Assembly: GCF_958450345.1 (NCBI RefSeq)
Contig: NC_088784.1
Span: forward strand, 76,037,747-76,101,746
Reading direction: 5' to 3'
DNA length: 64,000 bases
DNA from: Calliphora vicina
Taxonomy: Eukaryota > Arthropoda > Insecta > Diptera > Calliphoridae
Numbering within the stretch: position 1 is the first letter of the stretch; each line of letters starts with the position of its first letter. The notes under the pieces are model-generated. The model saw only the letters and a list, made by a program, of their open reading frames with translations. It was not told where the DNA came from and made no database searches. Made by a program: the position numbers and the translations under genes. Of this stretch, positions 33,847 to 44,524 are shown piece after piece.

Positions 33847-34581
33847 AAATGGTGTGAATAAAATTGTTTATGTTTACTTCTAAAAGGTTAAAGGTCAAAT
33901 TTCGGAGTATATATTTCAATGTGAAAAATATCAAAGATCTACTATATTTCGATGGAGACTCGATTAGTTCAGGAGTTATAAAGATAAACGTTATTAAAGT
34001 TACGTTTTTTCATATAAATTCATATAAAAATTTAAGCAAATAGGAAATAGAACAAGTTAAATCAATTTAATTTTTTATGCTAAAACACAGGTGCTTAAAT
34101 TTTTATATGAAAAATCGTACTTTAAATAACGTTTTTCTTTATAACTCCTGAACTAATCGAGTCTACATCGAAATTTGTTTGCACGAATACAGTAGAGAGT
34201 TTAGGTGTCCTCATGCCATGTTCTTTTTGAATTTTTAATACCGCGATCTTTGATATTTATACCCTACACCACCATAGTGGGGAGGGTATTATGCGTTTGT
34301 GCAGATGTTTGTAACGCCCAAAAATATTAGTCTAACACCCACCTTGAAGTATACAGATTGACTTAGAATCACTTTCTGAGTCGATTAAGCGATGTCCGTC
34401 CGTCCGTCTGGTCGGCTGGCTGGCAGGCTGTCCATGTAAACCTTGTGCGCAGAGTACAGGTCGCAATTTTGAAGATATTTCAATGAAATTTTATACATAT
34501 TATTTTTTGAAACTGGCTGAAATCGGTCCATTATTTCACCTAGCCCCCATACAAATGTCTTCCCGAAATTGGACTTTATCG

Positions 34582-36075
34582 CACAGAAAAAACAAAAATT
34601 CAAATCCAATCACAAAATTCATAAAGTCAATTGAATATTTTATTGAAATGGGACCTATCACAAAATTCACAAAATCAAACAACAAAATTTGTAAATATTT
34701 TATTGAAAAAAAAAAATTTTTTTTCTTATTAAAATATTTTAACTATCAATGAAACATTTATATGAAATTCCACATAAAATCAAACAATATTTTTAATAAA
34801 ACCATAGAAACAAATAATTGGTTTTGACTAGATATTCAAACAATATTTTTTATTAAATCAATTAAAATATTAATAACATTTAAATTCAAAATCAATAAAT
34901 ATTTTAATTATATATTATAATATAATATTATAAACAATATTTTCTATATAAACTACTGATATACACAATATTTTCTAAAGAAAATACTGTTTTACACAAT
35001 AGTTTCTAAAGAAAATACTGTTATACACAATATTTTCTATATAAAATACTGTTATACACAATATTTTCTATAGAAAAACACTGTTATACACAATAGTTTA
35101 TAAAGAAAATACTTTATACACAATATTTTCTAAAGAAAATACTATTATACACAATATTTTCTATATAAAATACTGCTATAGACAATATTTTCTATATAAA
35201 AATACTGTTATACACAATATTTTCTAAAGAAAATACTGTTATATATAATAGTTTCTATAGAAAATACTGTTATACACAATATTTTCTATAGAAAATACTG
35301 TCATATAAAATATGAACTAGTTTCTCCCACTTACGGACTATCCAGCAAACGGGAATCCAAGTTATATGGATATTGTTCACCTGTGGGAAGATAAACCAGT
35401 TTTCACATTCATCTTAATGAAAATCAATCGTCTTACCAATTATGTCGTATTCTCCCAAATTTCTGTCATAGGAAGCTAACAACGTCTGCAATTATACCGG
35501 AATGTTTAACAATGATATAATAAAGAATTTTAAGTTCATACATACTTACCAATCTTGAAACGTGAGGAGTTATTGAGCCCTTGAACTCCTAGTCTGTTTC
35601 ATGACGACCAAAACTTAAAAATTGTGTACATATGTAAATATTTTTTTTCAAAATATATGTATAATTTATTTTTATTTTACAGCTGTTTGTCAAAATTCAC
35701 TATAAATTTGTTTTTGTTTCAAAGTAAACAAAAATTTTTTCAATAATTTAAAAAATTGTTTGAGTTTATAAAAAAATTCAAACAAAATTTTAATAAAGAA
35801 AATATTTTGTTATGTACAAGTGTTGTCTATTATTTTAAATATTATAAAAATGTATCACAAAATGAAAACGTGCTTGATTTTAAGTACATTATGTTAAAAT
35901 ATTTACAAAACAAATAGACGTTTCTCATTATTAAAAAAAGTTGTTAGCATTGTTAACCATCAAATTTAAAACCAACTAAAATATTTATGAAACCAAATAA
36001 AATAAATAATAAAATACAAATCTGATTTCAAACATGCATTTGTTTGAAAATATTTTAGTCATAATTTTTTCTGTG
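34582..36075. mobile_element. 1.49-kb element M with CACAGAAAAAA termini
   Basis: Starts CACAGAAAAAACAAAAATTC and ends ATAATTTTTTCTGTG. Other family A copies read straight through (TTTATCGGTCATAAATG), so its borders are exact and only CG is repeated at the junctions. Very AT-rich, with a minisatellite inside. No coding capacity. Confidence 0.72.
34933..35315. repeat. ~31-bp minisatellite inside element M
   Basis: About 12 imperfect units of the type ACACAATATTTTCTATAGAA + AATACTGTTAT. Each contains the palindrome ATTTTCTATAGAAAAT, so every unit can form a hairpin. Differences are mainly TATAG/TAAAG/TATAT and CAATA/CAATAG. Confidence 0.85.
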
Positions 36076-36929
36076 CGGTCATAAATGTTTAATTTATATA
36101 TGTATCTCCACAAATTCCGCTCCAAATAAGTTTTATATACACAAAATTCATGTCGCCAAATTTTGTTACGATCGGTCCATAATTAGTCACCCGCTTCCGA
36201 AAATCACTTTAACGTGCTTAAATCACTTAAAAATATTGGTATATACACAAAATTCAACATAAATAACTTTCATATAGACATAAATCACTCACGAATATAA
36301 ATTATTGATATTTTAAAAGAAAAATATTTTTACTCATTTACTTGGTGTAGGGTATTATATGGTCGGGCTTGACCGACCATACTTTCTTACTTGTTTTTAC
36401 ATTGAAATATATACTCCGACTATTGACTTTTAACCTTTTGGAAGTAAACAATTTTATTCACACCATTTTAAGGATAATATCTTTGGCTTTAAAAAGGAGT
36501 CAAAAATTATGCTGGTCTTTGAGTTGATTCAAAGTTATGGACAATTATGTGTATATAATTTTAGACAATTTTAACAAATCTTTCAATTTTCAAATCGCGA
36601 TATTTTTACATCGGAATGAGTTTCCATTGAAATGATATGAGAAATATATTGCATATATTATGTGTGTGGTAAATTTCTTTAAAATCGGAGATGGGAAATC
36701 CGACTGCTGTCCGCTTTCACATGGATCTTCCCAAAGGTGTTATCGAACACTGCATTACCAGGAATGAAATCACGCATGTCGGGGGAAAGTGCATTTTGTT
36801 GTTGTTAATTGTTGCTAAAAAAAAATAGTTATCTCTTTCATTATGCTGCAATTCGTATATAATTTTATGCGATTTCTGAAAAATTAGTAAGGAAATTCGG
36901 TTCATTGGCCAAAAAATTAGTTTTTCTCG

Positions 36930-37560
36930 AAAATCGCAAAATTTAAATCGCAGGTACGGAAAAACAATAGGAGGTATTGACATACTTTTTTCAAATTTTT
37001 ATTCCCTATTATGTTGTCAATAAATCCCCATGTGATGATCAAAAATTCTGAAATTTGTTTAACAAATTTTTTAAAAATTTTAAATTGGAGTTTTGAAATT
37101 GCAGTTAAAAGAAATATTTTTTTTGGTTATACCTGCGAATAGGTTAACTGTATACTATGAAGATAAAAACTCATATACAAGTAAATATGGATATATTTTA
37201 AGTTAGAATAAACGTTTGTTTTAATATTTCCCAAAATATGTTAATTTTGTTCCTACATTTCTTGTTCTAGTGGCCTGAGACATGTTAATGGCCTGGCGAT
37301 TTTTTAATAACTTTAACATTGTTTTTGTCTTTTATATTCTTTTAAATTAAATTGTAATAATATAATTACATAATAGCAAAATTTAAAAAAACTGAAAAAA
37401 ATCCATGTTTTCCCTTGTTAATGCACCTAAAAACTAAATCGAAAGTCGGTAGCCCTTCTTACAACAAGCTAAAAAAAAGGTTGGTGGTATTTTAGGTCAT
37501 TACGAAAGTTTTACCGTTTCAACATTTCAAAAAAAATGATTTTAAGGGACACTCTAATGT
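36930..37560 (+). repeat. Family H fragment
   Basis: Matches 19120-19640 (TCGCAGGTACGGAAAAAC, GTGGCCTGAGACATGTTAAT) and ends TTTTAAGGGACACTCTAATG, the family right end. Confidence 0.65.
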
Positions 37561-37864
37561 ATATATATTCTGGATCGTTATAGATAGCGGAGTCGATATA
37601 GCCAAGTTCGTCTATCCGTCTGTATGTTGAAATCAACTATCTGAAGACCGCAAATAGTTTACATATGTACATTAGGGTGGTTTTAAAAAATCGAAGTCGG
37701 ATTTTTTTTGTTGGCACCCCCCTAAAATGTTTAATTTTGTTAGATTTTAAGATTGCCAAAGTTTGAGCACGATCGAAAGATTTTAACACGTGCCTCAAAG
37801 TTTTTAAAATCTCGATTTTTTTTAACATCTTCCAATTCCAATAACATCAAAACAACGACTATTG
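37561..37864 (-). repeat. DINE-like family C scrap and an unpaired inverted-repeat end
   Basis: 37561-37660 is family C core (GTTATAGATAGCGGAGTCGA). 37675 starts TACATTAGGGTGGTTTTAAA, a terminus resembling family H, but no partner end is visible. Confidence 0.45.
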
Positions 37865-38175
37865 CACAGTGGGGGAACTGAGAACAATAGTGGAAATAAA
37901 TCTGTAACTTCAAAACTAATAGACCGATTTTAATAAATCGGTATAAAAATCTTTTAAATAGGATGGTAAACTAAAATTGGGCAATATTTTTAATTTTTGA
38001 TATACCAAAGGTGCCCCACTTTAGGGCATTGTGGCTCGGCACCTTATTGCTATAAGAAAAAAAATCACAACTTAAATTTATCAACACCTCCTGTATAGCC
38101 ATTTATTAAAATCGGTCTATTCGTTTAGAAGTTACAGATTTATTTCCACTTTTTTTTCTCAGTTCCCCGAATGTG
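37865..38175. mobile_element. 311-bp inverted-repeat element with CACAGTG end
   Basis: Left CACAGTGGGGGAACTGAGAA, right inverse CACATTCGGGGAACTGAG, continuing through AAATAAATCTGTAACTT. Flanks are TATTG and TATAG (4 of 5 equal). The inner segment is shared with the family B ends. Confidence 0.7.
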
Positions 38176-38179
38176 TATA

Positions 38180-39090
38180 GTAACAAAAACAAAACACATG
38201 TAAAATTTCCACTCAAAATACACGCTTGTAAGCATATACAATTTTGTGAAACTGAGCGAATTCACTTAATTGTGAATAAATTCGAAAAAAAATCCTTCGA
38301 TTTTTATGATCGATATCTCATTTTGTTCCTATTGCATATGGCTTTGCGATAAAGCAATAAATCTGAACAATTTCTGTCGTTTTCGATTTTTCATGATTTC
38401 TTTAAAACAAAAAAATTGCGTTTTTCATGTAAAAAGTATATTTTTTGCTTAAATTTTTTATAACTCCGAAACTATTGTGCCGATTGAAACACAATATATG
38501 TATATGTGAAGATTTGTACATAGTATGGTGAAAATATTTTCAAAATGCAAACAATCGAAAGAAGAACATTAAGTACTCAATTTTATGTATATCAAACAAA
38601 GAACTAACATTTTGTGAAAATGAGCGAATTCACTTAATTCTGAATAAAATCAAAAATAAGCAATCGATTTTTATGATCGATATTTCATTTTGTTGCCATT
38701 ACATGTGGCTTTACTATAAAGTAATAAATCTGAACAACTTTTGCTGTTTTCGATTTTTCGTGATTTTTTTAAAACAAAAAATAGCTTTTTTCACTTTTTG
38801 CTTCAATTTGTTATTAAAACTCCGAAACTACTGAGCGGATTAAAATAAATAAACGGATTAAAGGTTATATAAATCTAAGTTTTTTTAAGTTTATTTTAAT
38901 AATATCCGACTAACCGTTTTTGAGTTATCATTAATTATGTGGAGAAACGTCTAAAAAACTTCACAATTTTATTTAAAATATTTTTTTTAAAAAAAACATC
39001 TCCATTGAATTTAAAATTTGGACCATATTTGCACTTGATGGTAGCCATGATACATCAAATCTATATAGTAGCTGTTTACCTGTGTTATTA
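38180..39090 (+). repeat. Family G left arm, two ~350-bp tandem units
   Basis: Two units (AGCGAATTCACTTAATT...AATAAATCTGAACAA...TAACTCCGAAACTA) about 353 bases apart, then GGAGAAACGTCTAAAAAACT and an end at TTTACCTGTGTTAT. It is the inverse of 41742-43440. Confidence 0.72.
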
Positions 39091-39344
39091 TAAGATAATT
39101 ATGAATGTTCCAGCCATTTTCTTAGGGTACCTTCTATGAGACTAGGGACAAATGTTGCTTGATTTTCGCCATAATTTACAGTATAATTTCTTAGAACTAA
39201 TTTGTGCAATTTTTTTTTATCAGAATTGCCGCATAATCAACATATTTATGACTGCAGAACCAGAGAAGCCTTATCAACAGAGAGTATTTCAGCCAGCTAG
39301 CTGTCTTCGTTTGAACCCTATCGTGTTTTGAACAGACAGACGGA

Positions 39345-39663
39345 CGGTCGGTCGGACGTTGCTAGATCGTGTTAGAATCTTATGAAGACCCAGATGGGGG
39401 ATTTCATGTCATGTGAACCAAATCTTGAAATCGGGATGAAATTTGCAGTAATATTGGATAGTAATTAAACCTAGTTGGTCAATTAGTGGAATGCGAGTCG
39501 GATATCCATCAAAATGAATATTTTGTAACTCAAGACATACAATTTTTGACTTTATTTTTTTGCAAAATCTAAATTTTTTGACATGAAATCCCCCATACAA
39601 GAATGTGGGTCTGCGAAAAATATTTTGATGTGTTACAAACGGAATGACAAAATCAATATATAC
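39345..39663 (+). repeat. DINE-like family F fragment
   Basis: Has CAGACGGACGGTCGGTCGG, then GGGGGATTTCATGTCATGTG and TTGACATGAAATCCCCCATA, ending AACGGAATGACAAAATCAAT. It is the target of the insertion at 39664. Confidence 0.6.
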
Positions 39664-40358
39664 TAGTGTGGCCCAAAAAAAGTTTTGTTTCTTATTTTCA
39701 TAGGTGCTCAAACATAATTTAAAAGCTTATAGGGTAAAGTATTTTTGAGATTTTTTTCAGATTTTGAGGTCGCTCAAGTCGAGTTTTTGCCAAAAATCAG
39801 GTTTTCGGCCTTTTTTGAGTTTTCTTCATAACTTTGTCAAAACTCACGATTTTCTTCACTTTTTAGGAAACATTTTAAAACACAAATGTCCAATCCAAAT
39901 TTTGTAAATAACGCTTTATAACTTTTGAAACTTTTATGAAAATTGAAAAAACTAACAATGCAGTTTGATGGATCAATTAATTCTTAATAATTAAGGGACA
40001 ACAATTTTTGAATTTGCTTTTACCGTTTTTGTTTGTAATGTAGGGCCGTTTTTGGAAAAATTGTAATGTAGGGCACCTTAATAAACCAATTCATTGCAAA
40101 AACTAATAGTTTTTGCACACCAAAATAAAGCTTGGACATTCTTCATTTAAAATGTTTCCGCAAAAGTAAAGAAATTCTTGGGTTTTCACAAAGTTATGAA
40201 GAAAACTCGAAAAAAGGCCGACAAACTCGATTTTAGGCAAAAACTCGACTTGAGCGACCACTAAACCTCTTCCGAAAAATCTGAAAAAAATCTCAAAAAT
40301 ACTTTATCCTATGAGCTTTCAAATTAAGCCCCAACAAAATTTTTTTTGGGACACACTA
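39664..40358. mobile_element. hAT-like inverted-repeat element S (695 bp)
   Basis: Arms of about 200 bp. Left TAGTGTGGCCCAAAAAAAG, right inverse TAGTGTGTCCCAAAAAAAAT, both continuing through AAAGTATTTTTGAGATTTTT. After removing the adjacent Tc1-like element, ATATATAC flanks both sides (8 bp). Non-coding. Confidence 0.78.
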
Positions 40359-40361
40359 ATA

Positions 40362-40877
40362 CAGTGGTGGCCACCAATTTAAGACAAATACTTGAATTTT
40401 GTTCATCAACTGAATTTTAAGTGCGATAGAGCAAAATAAAATTATCTCAAAGGGTATGAAATTTATTATTAATGTTTCTAGTTTCACAAAAATGTTTGGA
40501 AAAATCGGTAAAACATATATGGACAAAGATATGTGGAAATACGTTGACCCACCTCAGCGAACATCCGCTGTTAATAACATGATATGACCGAAACTAATGG
40601 AACTAAAAATACGAAATTTGGTCCGAATATTTTATAATAATAAAATTATAATGATATAAATGTGAGAAAATATGTTTATTTAAAAAACAATTTTTGGTCA
40701 AGTCGTGAAAAATTTTATGTGTTCATGGTGAATATGAATTGACACAGTCGAATAAAACATACTTGTGTGTTAAAACAGTCCTCATGCATACATATTTGTG
40801 CAAATATTTGAAATAATAAATGACAATTACATGGAATTTAGCAAACAATTTTTGTTTTAATTACCTGGCCACCACTG
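40362..40877. mobile_element. Tc1-like MITE K1 (516 bp)
   Basis: Starts CAGTGGTGGCCACCAATTTA and ends TACCTGGCCACCACTG, with TA on each side (40360-40361, 40878-40879). It landed in the target duplication of element S. Its interior matches 47820-48555 in reverse and supplies the empty site for element J2. Confidence 0.82.
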
Positions 40878-40919
40878 TATATACGGAATGACAAAATCAA
40901 TATTCGCCTTGATTGAAAT

Positions 40920-41741
40920 CATTCAATTACATTTTGTGTATTTTTTTGTTTGTTTTGGCTACCGGGAAGTCCTTATACTAAAAATATTTTTATAAATTAC
41001 AATAATTGCTTTAATGAAGATTTCATTTCAGCGTTTACTAATTTTTAGCGATCACAGTATTAAATATACAAAAGTTTAATTACCATTTAATTTAAGTATT
41101 TTCCTTTATCAAACCCATAGATTTTTAGTTACAAAACATCCGCTCAAACACACCTACTTCCCTTTTACTTACGAACAAACTCAATAACACAAAGTCTTCT
41201 TACCACTTTGACACATTTCATCAATTGTTTAAAGATCAATGTCTTTAAGATACTTCAAGTATTTACCCTTATAGTAGGCAAACTAACACTGTATGTAAAT
41301 GATCTTTATCAAGTACTAACTCTTCTAGATATGTTAAACAATTTAAAATAATCGATAATTTAGTTGGGACAACTTACTTCCGTTTTCTTTGCACTCATTA
41401 CAACAATAAAACACATTAACATGACTGATAATTTCATAATTAGAGATAATTTCAATTAAATTAGGAATGTTTACATTGTATGTAGTCGAGTGCGAGAAGG
41501 TGCCATTCTTTTGTTTTGAACGCGTGCTGCTCTTTGTTTTGAAAGTGGAGTTTGCTGTCAAGTTGTTGTTATTTGCTGGAATACACTGTCATTATTAACG
41601 AAATTGGTTTAATAAAACTGTAACTAACATCAATCAGAGTTAGAGTAGTGGCTACAAACAGTTTCAACAATGATTAACCGAAGAATGTTTTGCGAAAATA
41701 TTTACATACTATATGCGAATGAATGCACTTGAAGAAAATAA
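40920..41741. other. Unique intergenic DNA, no gene recognised
   Basis: Lower repeat content. A minus-strand frame at 41561-41343 begins only with TTG and shows no domain, so I do not call it. Confidence 0.4.
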
Positions 41742-44190
41742 TGTATAACACAGGGCAACAAAATCAAAAAAATTTTAGAGGCTTTTTAAACCACCACACA
41801 ATTTTGATGTACACAACAGTGATACAAATATGCTCCAAATTTTAAATTCTATGGAGAAGTTTTTTTTAAAAATTTTTTTTTTGTAAAATTGTGAATTTTT
41901 TTACACGTTTCTCCACATAATTTATGATAACTCAAAAATGATTAGTGCGATATTATTGAAGTAAACTTAAAAAAGTACAAATTTACATAACCTTTAATCT
42001 GTTTATATATTGCGTTTTAATCGGCTCAGTAGTTTCGGAGTTATAATAACAAATTGAAGCAAAAATATATTTTTTACGTGAAAATATCAAATTTGTTTGC
42101 TTTAAAAAAATCATGAAAATTCGAAAACGGTAGAAATTGTTCAGATTTATTGATTTATCCCAAAGCCACCTATAATAGGAACAAAACGAGATATTGACCA
42201 AAAAAACCAGTGGATTATTTCGAATTTATTCACAATTAAGTGAATTCGCTCATTTTCACATAATTTAACTTTTTTGTTTGATATACATAAAATTGAGGAG
42301 TTAATGTTCTTCTTTCGATTGATTGAATTTTGAAAACATTTTCCCCATGCTATGTACAAATTTTCTCATATACATTGCTTTTTAATCGTCTCAGTAGCTT
42401 CGGAGTTATAATAACAAATTGAAGCAAAAAATATATTTTTTATGTGATAATATCAATTTTTTTTGTTTTAAAAAAATCATGAAAATTCGAAAACGGCAGA
42501 AATTGTTTAGATTTATTAATTTATCCCAAAGCCACATGAAATAAGAACACAATGAGGCATCGGTCATAAAAATCGATTAATACCTTTTGAATTTATTCAC
42601 AATTAAGTGAATTCGCCCTTTTTAACAAAATTTTACTTTTTTGTTTGATATACATAAAATTGAGGAGTTAATGTTCTTCTTTCAATTGATTGAATTTTGA
42701 AAACATTTTCCCCATGCTATGTACAAATTTTCTCATATATATTGCCTTTTAATCGGCTCAGTATCTTCGGAGTTATAATAACAAATTGAAGCAAAAAATA
42801 TATTTTTTATGTGAAAATAGCAAATTTGTTTGCTTTAAAAAAATCATGAAAATTCGAAAACGGTAGAAATTGTTCAAGTTTATTACTTTGTCGCAAAGCC
42901 ACATGAAATAAGAACACAATGAGATATCGATCATAAAAATCGATTAATTCCTTTTGAATTTATTCACAATTAAGTGAATTCGCTCTTTTTTACTTTTTTG
43001 TTTGATATACATAAAATTGATTAGTTAATGTTCTTCTTTCGATTGATTGAATTTTGAAAACATTTTTCCCATGCTATGTACAAATTTTTACATATATATT
43101 GAGTTTCAATCGGCTCAGTAGTTTCGGAGTTATAATAACAAATTGAAGCAAAAAATATATTTCTTGCGTGAAAATAGCAAATTTTTTTGTTTTAAAAAAA
43201 TCATGAAAATTCGAAAACGGCAGAAATTGTTCAAATTTATTAATTAATCTCAAAGCCGCATGTGATATGAATGAAATTAGATATTGACCATAAAAATCGA
43301 TGGATTATTTTCGAATTTATTCACAATTAAGTGAATTCACTAATTTTCAGAAAATTGTATGTGCTTACAAGCGAGTACTTTGAGTGTAAATTTTACATGT
43401 GTTTTGTTATTGTAACGACAATTTAACAAAAACAAAACATATGTAAAATGTAATTTGAACTTCTCTAAGTTTTACGATAATATCGGACTAACCCTTTTTG
43501 AGTTATCATAAATTATGTGAAAAAGCATCTAAAAAAATCACAATTTTAGAAAAAACAATTAAGAGTGCTGTATTCGGCTGTGCCGAATCTTATATACCTT
43601 CCACCAAATTATACTTTAAAAAAATTTTTTTTTTTTAATATTTAGTGAAAAAAAATTTTTTTGTGAAAAAAAAAATTCGGGTTACAAAAATTTTTTTCCG
43701 ATTTTGACCCATTGTAGGTCCAACTTACTATGGTCTTATATACGTCGTTGCACAGGTCTTTGAAATATCTATCATTAGATATCCATATTGTTTATAATAA
43801 TGATTTAGTAATCCAGATATGGGTCAAAAATAGGTCAAAAATCGAGGTTGTCCTGGTTTTTTCCTTATATCTCAGCCATTTGTGGGCCGATTTTCTCGAT
43901 TTTAAATAGCAACCGAGCCGGAAAATTTTCGGAGATATTGGTGTATCATTCATGTATGTAAGTTATTTGGGGGCTTCAGAAAGTTGATTTAAACACACAG
44001 ACGGACAGACGGACATGGCTATATCGACTCCGCTATCTACAACGATTCAGAATATACTTATATATACCCTTGCCACTCAGGGTATAAAAATTAAAAAGAA
44101 AAATCTATCCATAGAATTTATGGTACTTAGGTAACCATGATGCATCAAATTTATATAGTGGTTAGTGAAGCTTTTTTTTGCTGTTAACCT
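41742..44190 (-). repeat. Family G right arm, four ~360-bp tandem units, with a DINE-like insertion
   Basis: The end ATAACACAGGGCAACAAAAT is followed by units starting at 42021, 42386, 42753 and 43110 (TCGGCTCAGTAGTTTCGGAG). 43440-43552 and 44096-44190 are a further inverse segment split by 43553-44095. A third family copy is at 45115-45500. Non-coding, satellite-like. Confidence 0.78.
43553..44095 (+). mobile_element. DINE-like family C copy
   Basis: Starts CAATTAAGAGTGCTGTATTC with hairpin TTCGGCTGTGCCGAA. It has the full body with ACAGACGGACAGACGGACAT and ends TTGCCACTCAGGGTATAAAAA. It splits a family G segment. Confidence 0.77.
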
Positions 44191-44524
44191 GTGTAATCTG
44201 AAAATCTTCGAAAATAAATCCTTCTATATCGCCGACTTTAAATTTTTAGAACCGTATTTAAGTTTAACAAAAGTTTATGATTTCTTGTTATTTGACCACT
44301 TATATCGCTAGACTAGTATTCCTAGAAATTAATGAAATTAAATTATATATTGTTACGTTTTAACCTTTTCAAAACGCTGGTTTATTTCCTTTAAATAAAC
44401 CGGATACTTTTGATTGCAAATAAAAGCCGTTTAGTAGTTTGAAAATTGTAACAACTCTTTATTTATTCAAATGTACAACAACAACAGAATTAAATAGTCA
44501 CTCAATGGTTTTTATACCCGTTTG

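Larger units (their letters stand above)
34259..36396 (+). mobile_element. DINE-like family A copy with a nested 1.5-kb element
   Basis: Starts ATACCCTACACCACC. The core GTCCGTCCGTCTGGTC is at 34397. It ends with GGTGTAGGGTAT, the ATGGTCGG...CCGACCAT hairpin and CTTACTTGTTT. It interrupts the FB1 right arm between T and T; the left FB1 arm provides the empty site. Interrupted at 34582-36075. Confidence 0.78.
33135..36731. mobile_element. Large foldback element FB1, invaded by three other insertions
   Basis: CAAAGG flanks both ends (33129-33134, 36732-36737). The left arm 33135-34040 is the inverse of 34085-34258 plus 36397-36731. Outer ends: GGAGAATCCATATCAAAACG versus CTTTCACATGGATCTTCC. 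The inner junction has CGATTAGTTCAGGAGTTATA versus TATAACTCCTGAACTAATCG. The left arm is interrupted at 33406-33846 and the right arm at 34259-36396. Without these each arm is about 470-510 bp around a ~45-bp loop. Non-coding. Confidence 0.78.

Noticed and set aside
34933..35315. Possible CRISPR-like array
   Set aside because: Units are contiguous ~31-bp repeats with no unique spacers, in a eukaryotic mobile element. It is a minisatellite.
37675..37865. TACATTAGGGTGG end as a complete family H element
   Set aside because: No matching right terminus follows, and the interior does not match family H.
41343..41561. Minus-strand frame of 72 codons in unique DNA
   Set aside because: Its first codon is TTG, it has no recognisable domain, and no flanking exon was found.
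42021..43440. ~360-bp periodic blocks as a possible gene cluster or nucleosome-related repeat
   Set aside because: No frame persists across units. The array is bounded by element-like ends and has an inverse counterpart, so it is treated as a repeat.
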